A DNA stretch of 64,000 nt, taken from Sambucus nigra (lineage: Eukaryota > Streptophyta > Magnoliopsida > Dipsacales > Adoxaceae). Under the pieces are notes generated by a model. The model was given only the letters and a program-made list of their open reading frames with translations, did no database searches and was not told the origin of the DNA. The translations under genes were made by a program, and so were the position numbers. Positions 35,201 through 47,020 of the stretch are shown here, piece after piece (position 1 is the first letter of the stretch; every line of letters begins with the position of its first letter). Where the stretch lies: contig OX422218.1 in NCBI GenBank assembly GCA_949130495.1, forward strand, positions 42,168,651 through 42,232,650. The letters are read 5' to 3'.

Positions 35201-36800
35201 GCTCTATAAGCTGCGAGCCAATCCATACCAATAATCACATCATGCTCGTGCATGTCTAAGACTAACATGTCTGCAGGTAATACCAAGCTACCAATCTCTA
35301 CCCCTACTCCCCGGCATATAAAGAAAATAAGTGACCCACTCCCCAGTGGTGAGTCGAAACACGTCACGGTGCTCTCTGTTGTGGCTTGCAACCCTAAGGA
35401 CTTTGCAGAATGTGTAGCTATAAAATAATGCGTTGCCCCCGTATCAAACAAAACTCGACCCATAGTACCATGGATAGGAAACATACCCTCAATCGCGGGT
35501 GGTGCCTGTGGAGCTGCTCCCTGGTGGACGTTATAGACACGTCCATACTGCAATTGCCCCTGTTTCACTAGAGCTGCTGGAATGGCTGGTAGGGCTGGCA
35601 CCTGGGCTGAGCTGGGAGGGCAGGTGGAAAAAGTGGTCTCTGCGGCTCATTACGGGCTCCCTGCTACTGTGGGGCCCTATCGCCCTCTGGGCAATCCTGG
35701 AACCTATGGCCATGTTTGCCGCAGCCAAAGCATCGGCCTTTGAAGTTACCGCCCCTCTGACCCTGCTGTCCACGGCCCTACTAGCCGTTACCTCCACGCC
35801 ACTGGCCCTGTTGGCCCTGATGTGCACGTTGTTGGCCTTGTTGGCCCTGTTGTTGTCCCTGTGGTCGGTGTTGGCCCTGCTGGCCCTGCTGATTAGGATG
35901 GCCTTGATGGCCCTGCCTGAAACCCCTGAATCCCTACCTAGAATCACCTGAACGGAATCGCTTAGCAGGGTCCCCCTGCTGGGAACTCTGCTCGTGCTGA
36001 CGAGTCTGTCCATGAGTTGGTGCCCCACTGGCACTATTACCCCCGGTCCTGCCCTACTGGCTGGACTCCCCTGCTCTTTTGCTTCCCTGAAGATGGAAGC
36101 GGTGATCCTGGAAATGTAGTAACGCTGCATTGAGTACGTCAGTGAAAGTACTTGGGGATAGATTTCCAATAAGGTGCTGACGGATCCTCGAAGCTAACCC
36201 GTCGACAAATAGCAAAATCTTCTTACTCTCAGTGGGTGCCTCATCCGGCATAATAGTGAGAAGTCTCGTGAACTCCTCCTCATACTCAGCTACAGTAAGG
36301 TTCTCCTGCTTCAGATTTAGTAATTTCCGCCTCATCTCAGTCTGCACTGCGGGTGGAAAATACTTGCGGTCAAACCGCTCCCAGAACAACTGAATAGGGA
36401 TCGTGTCCCTCTCCTCCAAAGTAGTAGTGGACTCCCACCACTGTAATGCGGCTCCGACCAGCTTAAAGGAATCCAATAACGGCTTTTGTACGTCAGTGCA
36501 CTCATACATACGGAGGTTCCTCTGGATGTCTTTCTTCCATTGGCTGACTGTAACAATATCGGAGCTACCAGAAAACTCAGGGGGATGCGCATTCTAAAAA
36601 GCATCCCGAACCCTCTCCCATGCGGATGGAAGCTGTGCTGGTACTAGTGCCACCGCCTGAACCTGGGGTGGAGCCTGCTGAATCACCGCTATCGCGGCAT
36701 TCACCGCCTGAGCGACAATGGCGGCTACTTCGTTCGCATTCATTGTGGGTTTCTCGTGTTCCACCCCAGCCTTGGAGGTTCCTCGTCTGCTACTGCTACT
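32247..36800 (-). pseudogene. gag-pol: Element C Gag-Pol with chromodomain (stops and RT deletion)
   Basis: On the minus strand, Gag begins near 36741-36800 and has LQWWEST and a CCHC knuckle, CFGCGKHGHRFQDC (35691-35732). The protease has DTGA (Asp codon 35443-35445). The RT is broken near 34769: after LRLCVDYR the sequence jumps to the [12 protein letters not shown] region. This removes about 125 nt, including the PLPRIDDLF block and the motif A Asp, and shifts the frame. FIDD remains (34599-34604). RNase H, integrase ([20 protein letters not shown]) and the chromodomain (PLVRVQWEHHNVEE, ERYPELF) follow. TAG stands in place of the catalytic Glu of QTER near 33045. Further stops lie near 35660, 34984, 34855, 34252, 33807, 33030 and 32515. 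Confidence 0.9.
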
Positions 36801-36840
36801 ATGAGGGATTCCTCAAATAAATTTTAAGTCGTACCCTTTT

Positions 36841-38461
36841 CACAATCTATAATAGATTCCTCGCGTGTTGCTATCATGGAGGGCACGCTGCTAACCCTGG
36901 GTATCTCGTGACCCTATTTGTTGTTCATTGGGGGTGTCTCGACCAAGGGGTTTTCATTGGAGAGAGGGGTATCTTATCCAATCCGGTCATGAGTTTGGAT
37001 TTTTTCAATTGAGACGGCTGCTGATAAGATCTCGACGTGAGCGGTCCCCTCATCCGAGGGTTCCTCGCAAATGACTTTGGATTTTTAGAAATGGGGGTCT
37101 CGACCTGTGACAGCATGGTGATCTCTCGTCAGCGACTGGGGGTCTCGCGATCGGTCATCGTGTCTATGGATCCCTCGTCAGAAGTTGGGGGTCTCAACGT
37201 CGGTGAGAAGGGGGTCTCGACGTCGGCTGGTGATTTCTTGTGTGGCGACGCAGATGTTGATGCTCCTGGAGTTTCTTCGCGACATGTGTTATTTGCTAAA
37301 AAATTTCCGCGAGATCCCTTTTATAATATGGGCTCCTTGACGGAAGCGTCATTGGCACTTGGGGTTTTTAGTGAGGGTGTCTAGACCCCTATTATGTTGA
37401 AAGGGGGGGTCTCGACATCTGTTGAAATTGGTGTTGGTTCTTCGCTCTTTGCGCTAAACATGGGAGTTCCTCGCGTCACCCAACCAAGGGTTCCTCATCG
37501 AATCAGGTAGAGGGTTGACGATTTTGGGGGTGTCTCGTCTCCTTTTGGTGTTGACAATTTTTTGACTGGTCGTGTTGCATTCGTGGAGATGCGCGATTTT
37601 CCATTTGTTTCGGGTGGGGGGGTCTCGACCTCTTATCACGTCGAGGGTTCCACGACCCAGGGTGTCTCGTCCATTGTTGGCGTCATGGAGAGTATGCTTC
37701 TGCTGCCATGGACACTTTATTGACGACGAGAGGTACCCAGGGCTCCTCGCCCATGGGTTCTTAGTGATTTGTTGTTTCTACAAGGGTCGCTACTTCCACT
37801 CCCTTCTTGGCGACGGTGGGGGGGGGGGGGGGTCGCCAACTGTTGGTACTATGGGGGTGTGCTGCTGGCCAAGGGTTCCTCGCGACCCCCTTTTCCAGTG
37901 AGTTCATCGCGACCCCCTCTCCAGTTAGAGGTTTTGCATCATTTGGGATTTCCACTATGGGACCCACTGCTGAGGGTCCCTCGTTGTTAGCTGCTTCTGC
38001 CATGGGTTCCTTTCTTAACGGTTCCTCATCGCTATCATTTGAGCTAGAGGAGTTCATCGACCATACCGAATTCCTCGCCAAACACTTAGGGTTTCGGGGG
38101 GTCTGCCAGTGAACTTGATGATTGTCACAACTTGCTCCAGTGCCGTCCTTCACGTCTGAGCTACTTCTGCCGGAATCGCTGCTGGAACGGTTGCCCCTCC
38201 AGAGGGGGCTACTGCTGGTGTTACACAATCTTGACCCAAACATGCCAAGTCTAAAAAAATATACTTAAATGCCTCTGCCACCAGAGCTGCCACCGGTGAG
38301 CAGGCTTGCCCTCCTGGAGGAGCAGGTACCTTTGCTCCGATCACCACCACATCCACCAGAGTGGCCTAGTCTCATTGGGCTCCATTCCCATATGGAATGT
38401 CCTCAAACACTAGTTGCTTAGAAACATTAAAACCTTCTTTGTCCATGGAAGTGAGGATACC
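36841..38461 (-). other. Element D 5' internal region, possible short ORFs
   Basis: On the minus strand, an ATG at 38444-38446 lies about 16 nt after the D primer-binding site and opens MDKEGFNVSKQLVFEDIP, then meets TGA and TAG before a related frame continues to about 38150. A second minus frame (37761-38243, 160 codons) is Ser/Pro/Ala-rich with recurring ARNP-like motifs. The rest repeats GGTTCCTCG and GGGGTCTCGAC phrases. I recognise no Gag domain or zinc knuckle. This may be a non-coding leader or a decayed ORF1. A 16-G run at 37816-37831 is a likely sequencing or slippage weak point. Confidence 0.35.
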
Positions 38462-38479
38462 TCCCCAGCGAAGTCGCCA
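38462..38479 (-). other. Primer-binding site, element D (Ogre/Tat-like)
   Basis: The minus strand reads TGGCGACTTCGCTGGGGA two bases after the LTR end. It differs from the tRNA-iMet site of A, B and F and resembles the TGGCGACTC(C/T)GCTGGGGA type recalled from Ogre/Tat elements. Confidence 0.65.
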
Positions 38480-38481
38480 AA

Positions 38482-40972
38482 TGTTGGAGGGTCGTGAGAC
38501 TAGGGTCTATGAATAACTGGAAAGGGTGAGGCGTGACCCACTCTAATGGACGCTGCCTATAAGGTCTTTAAAGTCTCCTGGTGCAACTTCTGAAGAAAAC
38601 TTCTCCTTCTGGCAACAATGGAACTCAAGCTTCAACTCACTCCCTGCAAGAAGATGAAGTTTCACAGCAAAAATAGTAATTTTCTCAAGGGAAACACTTG
38701 AGAGTGATGGTTGTCAGTGGGGAGTGAAGTAACAAGGCACACAGCACTAAAAGAATTAGCATGGAGAGAATACTTAGGTAGGTCTGGTGATATTACGGTA
38801 GAGTAACAGTGCAATTTCAAAATTATATCTCTTGACCTTGACCAGAGGTCTATTTATACTAGGGTGTTAGGGGTGAGTTGGCATTTTTGGGCGCCAAAAT
38901 TGAGAGAGTTGGTTGGAAACAATGTCTGAAGTGTACTATTTGTCCCTACCTGCAGGGAGCCCTGCCTGTCCCCCCTACAGGCTCCACCTGGCACCGACCA
39001 AAGTAAAAAATCACATATGTCCCCTAATGAAGACAAAATATCAGATTTGGTAGTTATCTTTTGAAACAGTAACTTGTGGTGCAAAATTTTGCAAATCTTG
39101 AGAGAGAAGACCTTAAGGACTCATCTCCTCTAAAATTATTGTTCTTCTTGAGAGGGACCTTGAGGACCCCCTCTTCTGGAAAAGTCATTTTCTTATAAAT
39201 AGTTTATTTCTTATGAGTAGCCAGCTCTTTGGCTGTTCACTTCACTTGTGACTGAGTGTGAATTGTGTGTAGTCTTGAGCGACTTCTGGGTCTTCCTACT
39301 AGTATTCTCTCAATCCTATAGTGCTAAGTGGTTGAGCTTTCTCAACATACCTTGTCCCTCAGCCGCCAACCTGAAATTCCCAGGAGGTCCCAAGTACCCT
39401 GCTCGAGCCCTGCTTGCACAACTAGGCAACCTGTACAAGAAAGCAAAGTGTTAATACTGTTGTTCTTTTAAAGAGTGACCTTTCATGATGAGGAGTTGCT
39501 CGTGGTAGCTACTCCCTCATCCTAGCCACCCTGGGTGGGTTCCTTCTCAATATGAGTTTCTGCCGGAACCCTTGCAGCGGAATTTCTCGATCTGGGACTT
39601 CTGCGGTGGCCCTTGCGGGGAACCTCTCGAATGCCATTGCTGCAGTGACCCTTGTAGTGACACTTCTCAATTTTGGACTTCTGTGGTGACCCTCGCGGGG
39701 TGCCTCTCGAATGTCATTGCTGCAGTGACCCTTACAATGGCAGTGACCCTTGCAGTGGCACTTCTCAATCTTGGACTTCTGCGATGGACCTCACGAGGCA
39801 CCTCTGGAATGTCACTTCTGCAGTGGAAGTGACACTTGCAGTGGCACTTCTCAATCTTGGATTTCTGTGGTGGCCCTTGCGGGTCACCTCTCGAATGCCA
39901 TTACTGCAGTGAACCTTGTAGTGGCAGTGACCCTTGCAGTGGAACTTCTCAATCTTAGACTTCTGCGGTGACCCTCGCGGGGCACCTCTCGAATGTCATT
40001 GCTGCAGTGACCCTTGCAATGGCAGTGACCCTTGCAACGACACTTCTCAATCTTGGATTTCTACGGTGCCCTCGCGGGGCACCTCTCAAATGTCATTGCT
40101 GTAGTGAACCTTGAAGCGACACTTCTCAATCTTTGATTTCTGCGGTGACCCTCGCGGGGCACCTCTCGAATGTCATTACTGCAGTGGCAGTGACCGTTGC
40201 AGTGGCACTTCTCAATCTTGGACTTTTGCGGCGGTGGCCCTTGTGGAGCACTTCTTGAATGTCATTGTTGCAGTGACCCTTGCAGTGGCAGTGACCCTTT
40301 CAGTGGCACTTCTCAATCTTGGACTTCTGCGGTAACCCTCGCGGGGCACATCTCGAATATCATTGCTGCAGTGACCCTTGTAGTGGCAGTGACCCTTGCA
40401 GTGGCACTTCTCAATTTTGTACTTCTGCGGCGGTGGCCCTTGCAGGGCACCTCTCGAATGTCGATGTTGCAGTGACCCTTGTAGTGGCAGTGACCCTTGC
40501 AGTGGCCCTTCTCAACTTGGACTTCTACCGGGACCCTGGGTGGGGTTCCTTCTTAATATCAGTTTCTGCCTGGACCCTAGGTGGGTTCCTGCTCAATATG
40601 AGTTTCTGTCCGGACACTGGGTAGGTTCCTTCTCAATATGAGTTTCTATCGGGACCCTGGGGGGTTCCTGCTCAATACGAGTTTCTGTCGGGACCCTGGT
40701 TGGGTTCCCTAAAAATCTGAGTTTCTGTCGGGATCCTGGGGGGTTCCTGCTCAATATGGGTTTCTGCCGGGACCCTGGGGTGGTTCCTTCTCAATATGAG
40801 TTTCTTCCGGGACGCTGGGGGTTCCTGCTCAATATGAGTTTCTGTCGGGACCCTGGGTGGGTTCCTGCCCAATATAAGTTTATGCCGGGACCCTTGGTGG
40901 GTTCTTTCTCAATATATCTGATAAAAAAATATTTTTATTTATTTTTTATATGTAGGTAGACACCCTTCTACA
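38482..40972 (-). repeat. Element D LTR (right; 5' LTR in element orientation)
   Basis: On the plus strand it runs from TGTTGGAGGGTCGTG to CCCTTCTACA, followed by TSD TCAAT. It carries the same two tandem arrays (about 39570-40515 and 40520-40910) and the same TATTTATAC block near 38853 as the left LTR. Confidence 0.9.
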
Positions 40973-40977
40973 TCAAT

Positions 40978-42299
40978 ATTAATTTGTCTTTATATCCGTG
41001 AAAAAATGAATATTTTGTTCCTTTCCATGATAAATTGGCGTTTAACCCCATATCGTACATGTAGACACCCAATTGACCCTATCTTTTTACCCCAACTCAT
41101 GAACCCTTCATGTGCCTTCATAGACCCCAAACACAGTTATTTAAACCTCAAACTCCGGTCCTCCCTCCAGAACCCTAATATAGAGACCATTGGGCACTTT
41201 CGAGCTCCATTTGACTTTAATAACTCTAATGATCGAGGTATATAATTGAATTCTAATATGTATTTGAATACCGTTTAAAACAGTCCATACCATGCACGAA
41301 TATTCCATACGGTTCTCACATACTTTCCTTTATTGCTCTGAAACCTCCGGTTAAAGGCCATTGAGCTCTTTCAAACTCTATTCGACATTGGTCATCTCTC
41401 AAAATAGAGTGTTACTCAATGAAATTTTATATATCTCTGAATTCTCTTTCCAACAGTTCATAACGTGCATGAAATGGATGCACGGTTTGAATTTTGTGTC
41501 CACTGTTTTTCAAAAATGTTCATTTTAGACTACTTATATGAACCCTTGACCCCGTGCCAATTATCAGAGTGGTGTTTACTTGGCTTGCAATATCCCATCA
41601 TTAGATCTATCGAACCCTATTTTTATCTATTTAAGGAGACCACGACCTCATTGAGACGGGTCGTCTTTTCTGACATCCCCAAAAAACCCATGTCTCTAAA
41701 ATATGGCTTAACCTTTGTCACGTCTCTTTCAAAACATTCTTTTAAACATTCCCTTACATCACCCATACACTCACTTTCCCACTTACCTCACTACCATTAC
41801 AACAACTTCTAAATCATAAACCATAATTAAAAGCTTCATAGAAGTTCCAATTTCTTTTATCTTTATCTTTTTCACATAGTTTAGTTTCGTGAATTCATCT
41901 ATTCTTATGTTGTTAACATTAATATCACGTTTTATTACATATATATGCTCACTACAGTTATTTTTAAAAATAAAAAAAAAACAAAAAAGTGTTTTAATCC
42001 ATAAACCCCAATTAATAGTTTTCTCTATTATTTAATCACATTCACCACTAAAGCACAATGCCATACAAAGTGAAAAATTATATTTTTAGATTTATGGGTT
42101 GGAACTCACCTTTATATTTTCTTTAACCTACGTGGACTTGATGCTAGATTTGACTACGTAGGTGTCTTGAGTTAACCTTGAGACTCGAGTCCTCGTTTCC
42201 ACATTTTGCTATTTTCTCACTTTTTCATTTACATATATATATATATATATATATATATTCAAGCCTAAGTCTTCATAATTGCAAATTATCGTTTTATTC
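40978..42299. other. Non-coding DNA with weak internal duplication
   Basis: No gene is supported. Two imperfect copies, about 165-180 bp apart, start around 41185 (ACCATTGGGCACTTTCGAGCTC) and 41351 (GGCCATTGAGCTCTTTCAAAC), each followed by a similar CAGT-CATA-CGTGCA stretch. A (TA)n microsatellite lies at 42234-42258. Confidence 0.45.
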
Positions 42300-44164
42300 T
42301 CAAATCGGGAGTTTAAGAGGACACGACTATTTTGTTTGAGTTTCACTGATCCCGTACGAGGTATTTGTGTCTTTTACAGGGTCGTTTGGGGGTTACTTTT
42401 ATTTTCACCTTTAACGAGATGTTTTCAAGGATAAGTCTTGAAATTTTCAAGATAGCATCATATTCTCAAACTGGTAGTTTCGTGACTACACGGTCTGTTC
42501 CTATGAGTTACATTGGTCCAACGCGAGGTGTTCACATATCATATGGGGATGTTTTGTGATTGTTTTGAGTTTTTTCCCTTTAACGGTTGGTTTTCATTAC
42601 AAAGTCTTGACATTTTCAATTTATCGTCTTATTGGGAAGTTTGGGATTTGTTTTTGCATTTTTTCACTTTAACAACTTTTTTTCATGCCTATGACTTAAG
42701 ATTTGGAATTTTTTATTCTATTCTCAAATTGGGAGGCTTGTGACTACATGATGAGTTCATACGATTATACGAGTCTAGTGCGAGGCGTTCATGTCTCGTA
42801 TGACGCCGTATGGGTACTGTTTTGCATTTTTTCCCATTAATGACATGTTTTAAAGCATAAGCCTTGAGATTTACTAATTATCATAGTATTCTGAAATTGG
42901 GTGTTTCGTGACTACACGGTGAGTTCCACAGAAATACATTGGTCTCGTGCAAGTTATTCGTGTCTCTTACGGGGTCATTTGGGTATTTTTTGGTGTTTTC
43001 TCCCTTTAACGGCTTGTTTTCAAGCCTATGTCTTGAAATCTTCAAATTTATGTCGTATACTCAAATCTAGAGTCCCGTGACTATACGGTCAATTCCTACA
43101 AGTTAGACTGGTCCCGTGCGAGGTTTTCGTGTATCGTATGGGCCGTTTCTTTCTTGTTTTGTGTTTGCTCCCTTTAAATGCATGTTTTCAAGACTAAGTC
43201 TTACGATTTTCAAGTTAGGATCGTATTTTGAAATCGTGAGTCCCGTTAGAACAAGACCACTTCTTAGGAGTTATATTGATCTCCTGCGAGGTGTTCGTGT
43301 CTCTAATGAGGCAGGTTTTCACCCTTAAATGCTATGATTTCAAATATAAGTCTTTGGATATGCAAATTATCTTTGTATTCTCAAATCCTCAGTCCCGTGA
43401 CTACGCGTTGAGTTCCTCCGAATTATATTCATTTCGTGCGAGCTGTTCATGTCTCGTATGGGGTAGTATGGGGACTATTTTGCATTTTCTCCCTTCAACG
43501 ACATGCTCTCAAGCATAAGTCTTAAGATTTGAAAATTATCATCGCATTCTCATCCCAGGAGTCCCGTGATTATAGGGTCAGTTCCTACGAGATACATTGG
43601 TCCCATGCAAGGTGTTTGTGTCTCATACGCGATCGTATGGGGCTGATTTGCATTTTTTCCCTTTAATGTAATGTTCTCAAGCTTAATTTTTTAGATTTTC
43701 AAATTACCATTATATTATCACACCAGGAGTCCTGTGACTAAATGTTAAGTTCATACGAGTTACATAGGTCCCGTGCGAGGTGTTGATGCCTCGTAATACT
43801 CTGTTTGGTAGTTGTTTCTAGTTTTCGCCCTTTATTAGAATGTTTTTAAGATTAAGTATTGAGATTTGAAAATTATCATAATATTGTCAATCTTGGAGTC
43901 TTGTGACAACATGGTTAGTTTATTAGGAGTAACATTGGTTTCGTAGAAGGTTTCCATGTTTCTTATTGGTCCATTTGGGGATTATTTTGTGTTTCTCCCT
44001 TTGATGACATGTTTTAAATCCTAATTCTTGATATTTACAAATTATCATCATATTCTCAAACTGGGAGTTCTATGAATACACGGTCAGTTTCTATTTGTTA
44101 CATTGATCCTGTGTTGAGGTGTTCGTGTCTCGTATCGGTCCATTTGGTGACTGTTTGGGATTTT
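42300..44164. repeat. Degenerate tandem repeat array, about 168-bp period (left part)
   Basis: About ten to eleven units recur with phrases like CGTGACTACACGGTCAGTTC, TACATTGGTCCCGTGCGAGG, TGTTCGTGTCTCGTATGGGG, TTTTGCATTTTCTCCCTTTA and TCTTGAGATTTTCAAATTAT. Starts of the GTGACTAC phrase fall near 42482, 42734, 42909, 43077, 43244, 43396, 43566, 43734, 43912 and 44071. Spacings are mostly 152-178 bp, with one 252-bp gap. Units are strongly diverged. The array stops at element E and resumes beyond it. Confidence 0.85.
44160..44164. repeat. Target-site duplication of compound E (left), ATTTT
   Basis: ATTTT precedes TGTAACACCCC at 44165 and recurs at 55245-55249 right after TGTCACA. One TSD pair spans the entire LTR-internal-LTR-gag-LTR compound. 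Confidence 0.85.
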
Positions 44165-46854
44165 TGTAACACCCCGTATTTTGTGCATTTAATATTTAAT
44201 TAATTCTGAAATTCTAAATTACTTGTGTGTTGTAATTTAATTTGATTAAGTATGGAGATATATATTTAAATATTAATCGGGGAGTGAATGGTTAATATTT
44301 AGAGAAATTTATTAACTAAGTGAATAGTAATAATTTATTTGCGCCATTTAGGGTATTAATGACGGGGTATGCACTTATCGCAGCCGGGAGTCGGTATAGA
44401 CTAAATTGGGTGTGAGTTAAGGATTTATGAGTGTACGGTTGAGTCCGGATGGGCCGAGATAGTCGGAAAAGTGTACTCGGGGGTAGTAAACGGGTCAAGG
44501 GGCATTTTTAGACATAGTCGGGCCCACACGGGGACATTTGGGCCAATTGGATTTAGCCCATTAGGCAAGAAACGGGATTTAGCCTAATTAAACAAGTATA
44601 AGGAATTAGGGAATGACTGATTAGAGTGGGAAAAATAACTTAGTGGGTTAGGAAACCCTAAGAGCAGTTAAGGCAAATTGGGGGACAAAGAAGGGACAAA
44701 ATCAAGGAGTTCATCATCAACCTTGGGCATTCAAAACTCCAAATTCAGACTCTACAAACCCTAAGGCAGGTGGTTAACTTGCTGTAGCATTAAATCTGTT
44801 TTTCAATTCATATTTCTGTTATGTGGATGATTAAAATTCGTTTTGGGTGTTAAGGGCATAAACATGAGGTTTTGAAAACAAATATTCTGATTTCCGAATT
44901 GGGTAGAGATTCATGTATAATCTGAGAATAGTATATATATATATATATATATATATACCTTGTGGGATGTAATACTGATTAATTAGAAAATAATTTGAAG
45001 AAGAAATTTGAGGTTTAAATGGGTTAAGGGTTAAAGTAGATTTTCCCCAAATTGTGAAATCAGCATATAACGGTCAAATTAATGATGTTTGTGGACCTTA
45101 TGGAGTTCCCTCATAAGGTTTCTAATATGTATTATGGATGAGAAGGATTGAGTTTGCTGATAGATGGAGTTAGGGTTTTGGGATTTCCGTCCATGGCTGA
45201 AACAGCCTTCTGGAGAAGACGAAGACCTGCTCGATCGATCGATCGAAGGTCTGGGGTCGATCGATCGAAGGTCGGTAGATCTTGACAATTCGGCCAGTTT
45301 ATGTATATAAGGAAAAATTATATAAAAATTCTTCCCATGTCTTCTGTAATAAGAGATAAGTATATGGATTTATAAACTAATTAATTGTGAGGGAAATTAG
45401 TTGGGACTTTGGAGAAATATAGGTGTGATACCGCTACTAAATTGTGAGAATAATGTTTCAAAATAATTAGGAACGGATTTAGTGGGCGAGTCCGGGGTAT
45501 TGGTTGAATGATACCAAGTCGTTGAAATTATCTAAGTGAGGGATAACTAATTTAGAGTCGTAAATTTAGACTCGGATGTTGTTTTATTTCGGGCCACGAG
45601 AGTAATTCTGAATTTATGGTTGGAGCGACACCAAAAGTAACTTAATTAATTAATGTGCGAATTAATTAATAATTAGAGTTGGACCATAAACTCTTAATAA
45701 GTTAAATAGGCTTGTGTTACATAATTGGTACACGGTATAGCCGGGACATTTTATATCTATATATATATACGGGATGTGATAGTATATACACGGTGTGTGC
45801 ATTAATATCAGTGGATAGATATTATTATTATTATGTAGTCAACCGCTACAGGGTGAGGTTGCACGTAGTGGATGAATCCCCAAGCTTGATGACTAGGGTG
45901 AGTATATTCCCAGGTCATAGCGTCCATTATATGGGTGAGAGGCATCTCACTTTCAGGGAATTAATATGACCTCCTACAATTGTATTTTTTACCAAGTTAG
46001 TGAGAAATTCTGACTTGGGGTAAGTAGGTTATGTGAATATATCCGGTTAGTCATTACTCAGGTGGATGCTATTATTATATGTAATTCAGTATGTTTGTGA
46101 ATGTTGTAATATGATTATAAGTATATAGTTAGGCAATTAATTATATACGGGATAATTAATACAAAGCATGAGTTGTATTATATGTATGACAAGTGTGGAA
46201 GTTATATGAACTTAAAAAAAAGGGAAATGATTAATTAAGTTGATGTTGCTAATAACTTAAAAATCATAATCATGGCATACTCGGTTAGAGTAGCGTGGGG
46301 GCAAGGAGTTTTTATTAATTACCTAGTCATATGATAAATAACTAGGTGAATTAATTAAAGAATTCGTAGTGCAGATTAGTGGAGGGGTGAGGTAGTCCTC
46401 AAGAGAGAGTGCGGCACTAACTAAAATATGGAGAGCATGCATATTTATTTATTACTGCAAGTTAATCATTTGCTAAATGTTTTTCAAATGTTTTGATTAC
46501 TAACCCTTGCTATAAAAAAAATTTAAAAACCTTTTAGGTGTCCAGCCACAGGGATGCCAGGCTTGACTCCATTCCAGGCATCCGTTGCTGCAGTATATGT
46601 GGATGTTGCGGGAGTTTGAAAGATGCCTCATTATTTCGTTCCAAGTATGGAGACTTCTTATTAGTATTTGAGCATGTCGCTCACGGCTTATTTATTATTT
46701 GTCTGGCCTGTTGGAATTTATTCCTTGACTTTACTATTGTTGTAATTTTTGAACTGATGGTTTATTCGGTCAGTTAATTATTTGTGATTGGTTGTTTCAG
46801 TTAACTTTGATTGTTATATATTTTATTTCCGCACGAGTGCGGATTTTCATTTAC
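44165..46854 (+). repeat. Compound E LTR1 (3' end deleted)
   Basis: It starts TGTAACACCCCGTATTTT. It contains a (TA)n run (44934-44957), a TCGATCGA box (45231-45268), TATAAAAAAAA near 46511, the TTTTAGGTGTCCAGCCACAG block (46525-46545) and a TCCGCAC-GA-GTGCGGA hairpin (46828-46843). After CATTTAC it joins directly to leader sequence (CTACGTGTCCTTAGGATCTG) that aligns with element A sequence downstream of its primer site. Confidence 0.88.
45231..45268. repeat. TCGATCGA palindrome box, E LTR1
   Basis: Four tandem TCGA units (45231-45246) and three more (45257-45268), flanked by GAAGACCTGC and GAAGGTC. The phrase is close to the element C box on the minus strand. The LTR2 counterpart is at 52701-52740 with one A-to-G change in the second run. 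Confidence 0.88.
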
Positions 46855-47020
46855 TACGTGTCCTTAGGATCTGTGTGGCTTACTACGTTTCAGCGTAGCG
46901 TTTGGTTGTTATAGAGCCCTATTATTAGGACTGTTGATTCATTTTCCGCTTGTGAGATATCATATTTCTTCGATTAGTTTTTGTATAAATTGTGTACTTA
47001 TACAATTCAATATATTTCAG

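Larger units (their letters stand above)
29214..36840 (-). mobile_element. Element C: Tekay-type chromovirus nested in D, 5' LTR missing
   Basis: It has one LTR (29214-32237), a polypurine tract and a Gag-Pol frame on the minus strand. Reading the minus strand, the expected 5' LTR, primer site and leader upstream of gag are absent. Sequence right of about 36840 is D-like, with recurring GGTTCCTCG and GGGGTCTCGAC phrases. C therefore inserted into D and later lost its 5' end, probably with some D sequence. Its LTR termini, TGTAATACCCCGT and GGGGTGTCACA, match those of E, and the last 150 bp or so of the two LTRs are clearly related. Confidence 0.88.
25826..40972 (-). mobile_element. Element D: large LTR element with repeat-filled LTRs, no pol seen
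   Basis: LTRs of 2494 and 2491 bp (25826-28319, 38482-40972) have matching TSDs. Orientation is minus: on that strand the right LTR is followed two bases later by TGGCGACTTCGCTGGGGA (38462-38479), a primer-binding-site type I associate with Ogre/Tat elements (tRNA-Arg), and GCAGGAGGGGCTAA lies before the left LTR. Without the nested element C, the internal DNA is only about 2.5 kb and encodes nothing recognisable as Gag or Pol. This fits a large non-autonomous derivative (LARD-like), though the deletion linked to C may have removed coding DNA. The LTRs differ by about 8% over the first 200 bases. Confidence 0.85.

Noticed and set aside
37572..38112. Overlapping plus-strand ORFs across the G-run
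   Set aside because: Antisense to the D element orientation, dependent on the 16-G run, and without a domain.
41465..41812. 115-codon plus-strand ORF
   Set aside because: No domain, AT-rich surroundings and part of a weakly duplicated non-coding stretch.
42300..44164. Calling the 168-bp array a centromeric satellite
   Set aside because: Period alone is not evidence of centromere function; units are few and strongly diverged.
46900..46920. GGTTGTTATAGAGCCC as a primer-binding site for compound E
   Set aside because: It aligns with leader sequence of element A (GATATAGAGCC near 9228), downstream of A's true primer site, so the real site is deleted in E.
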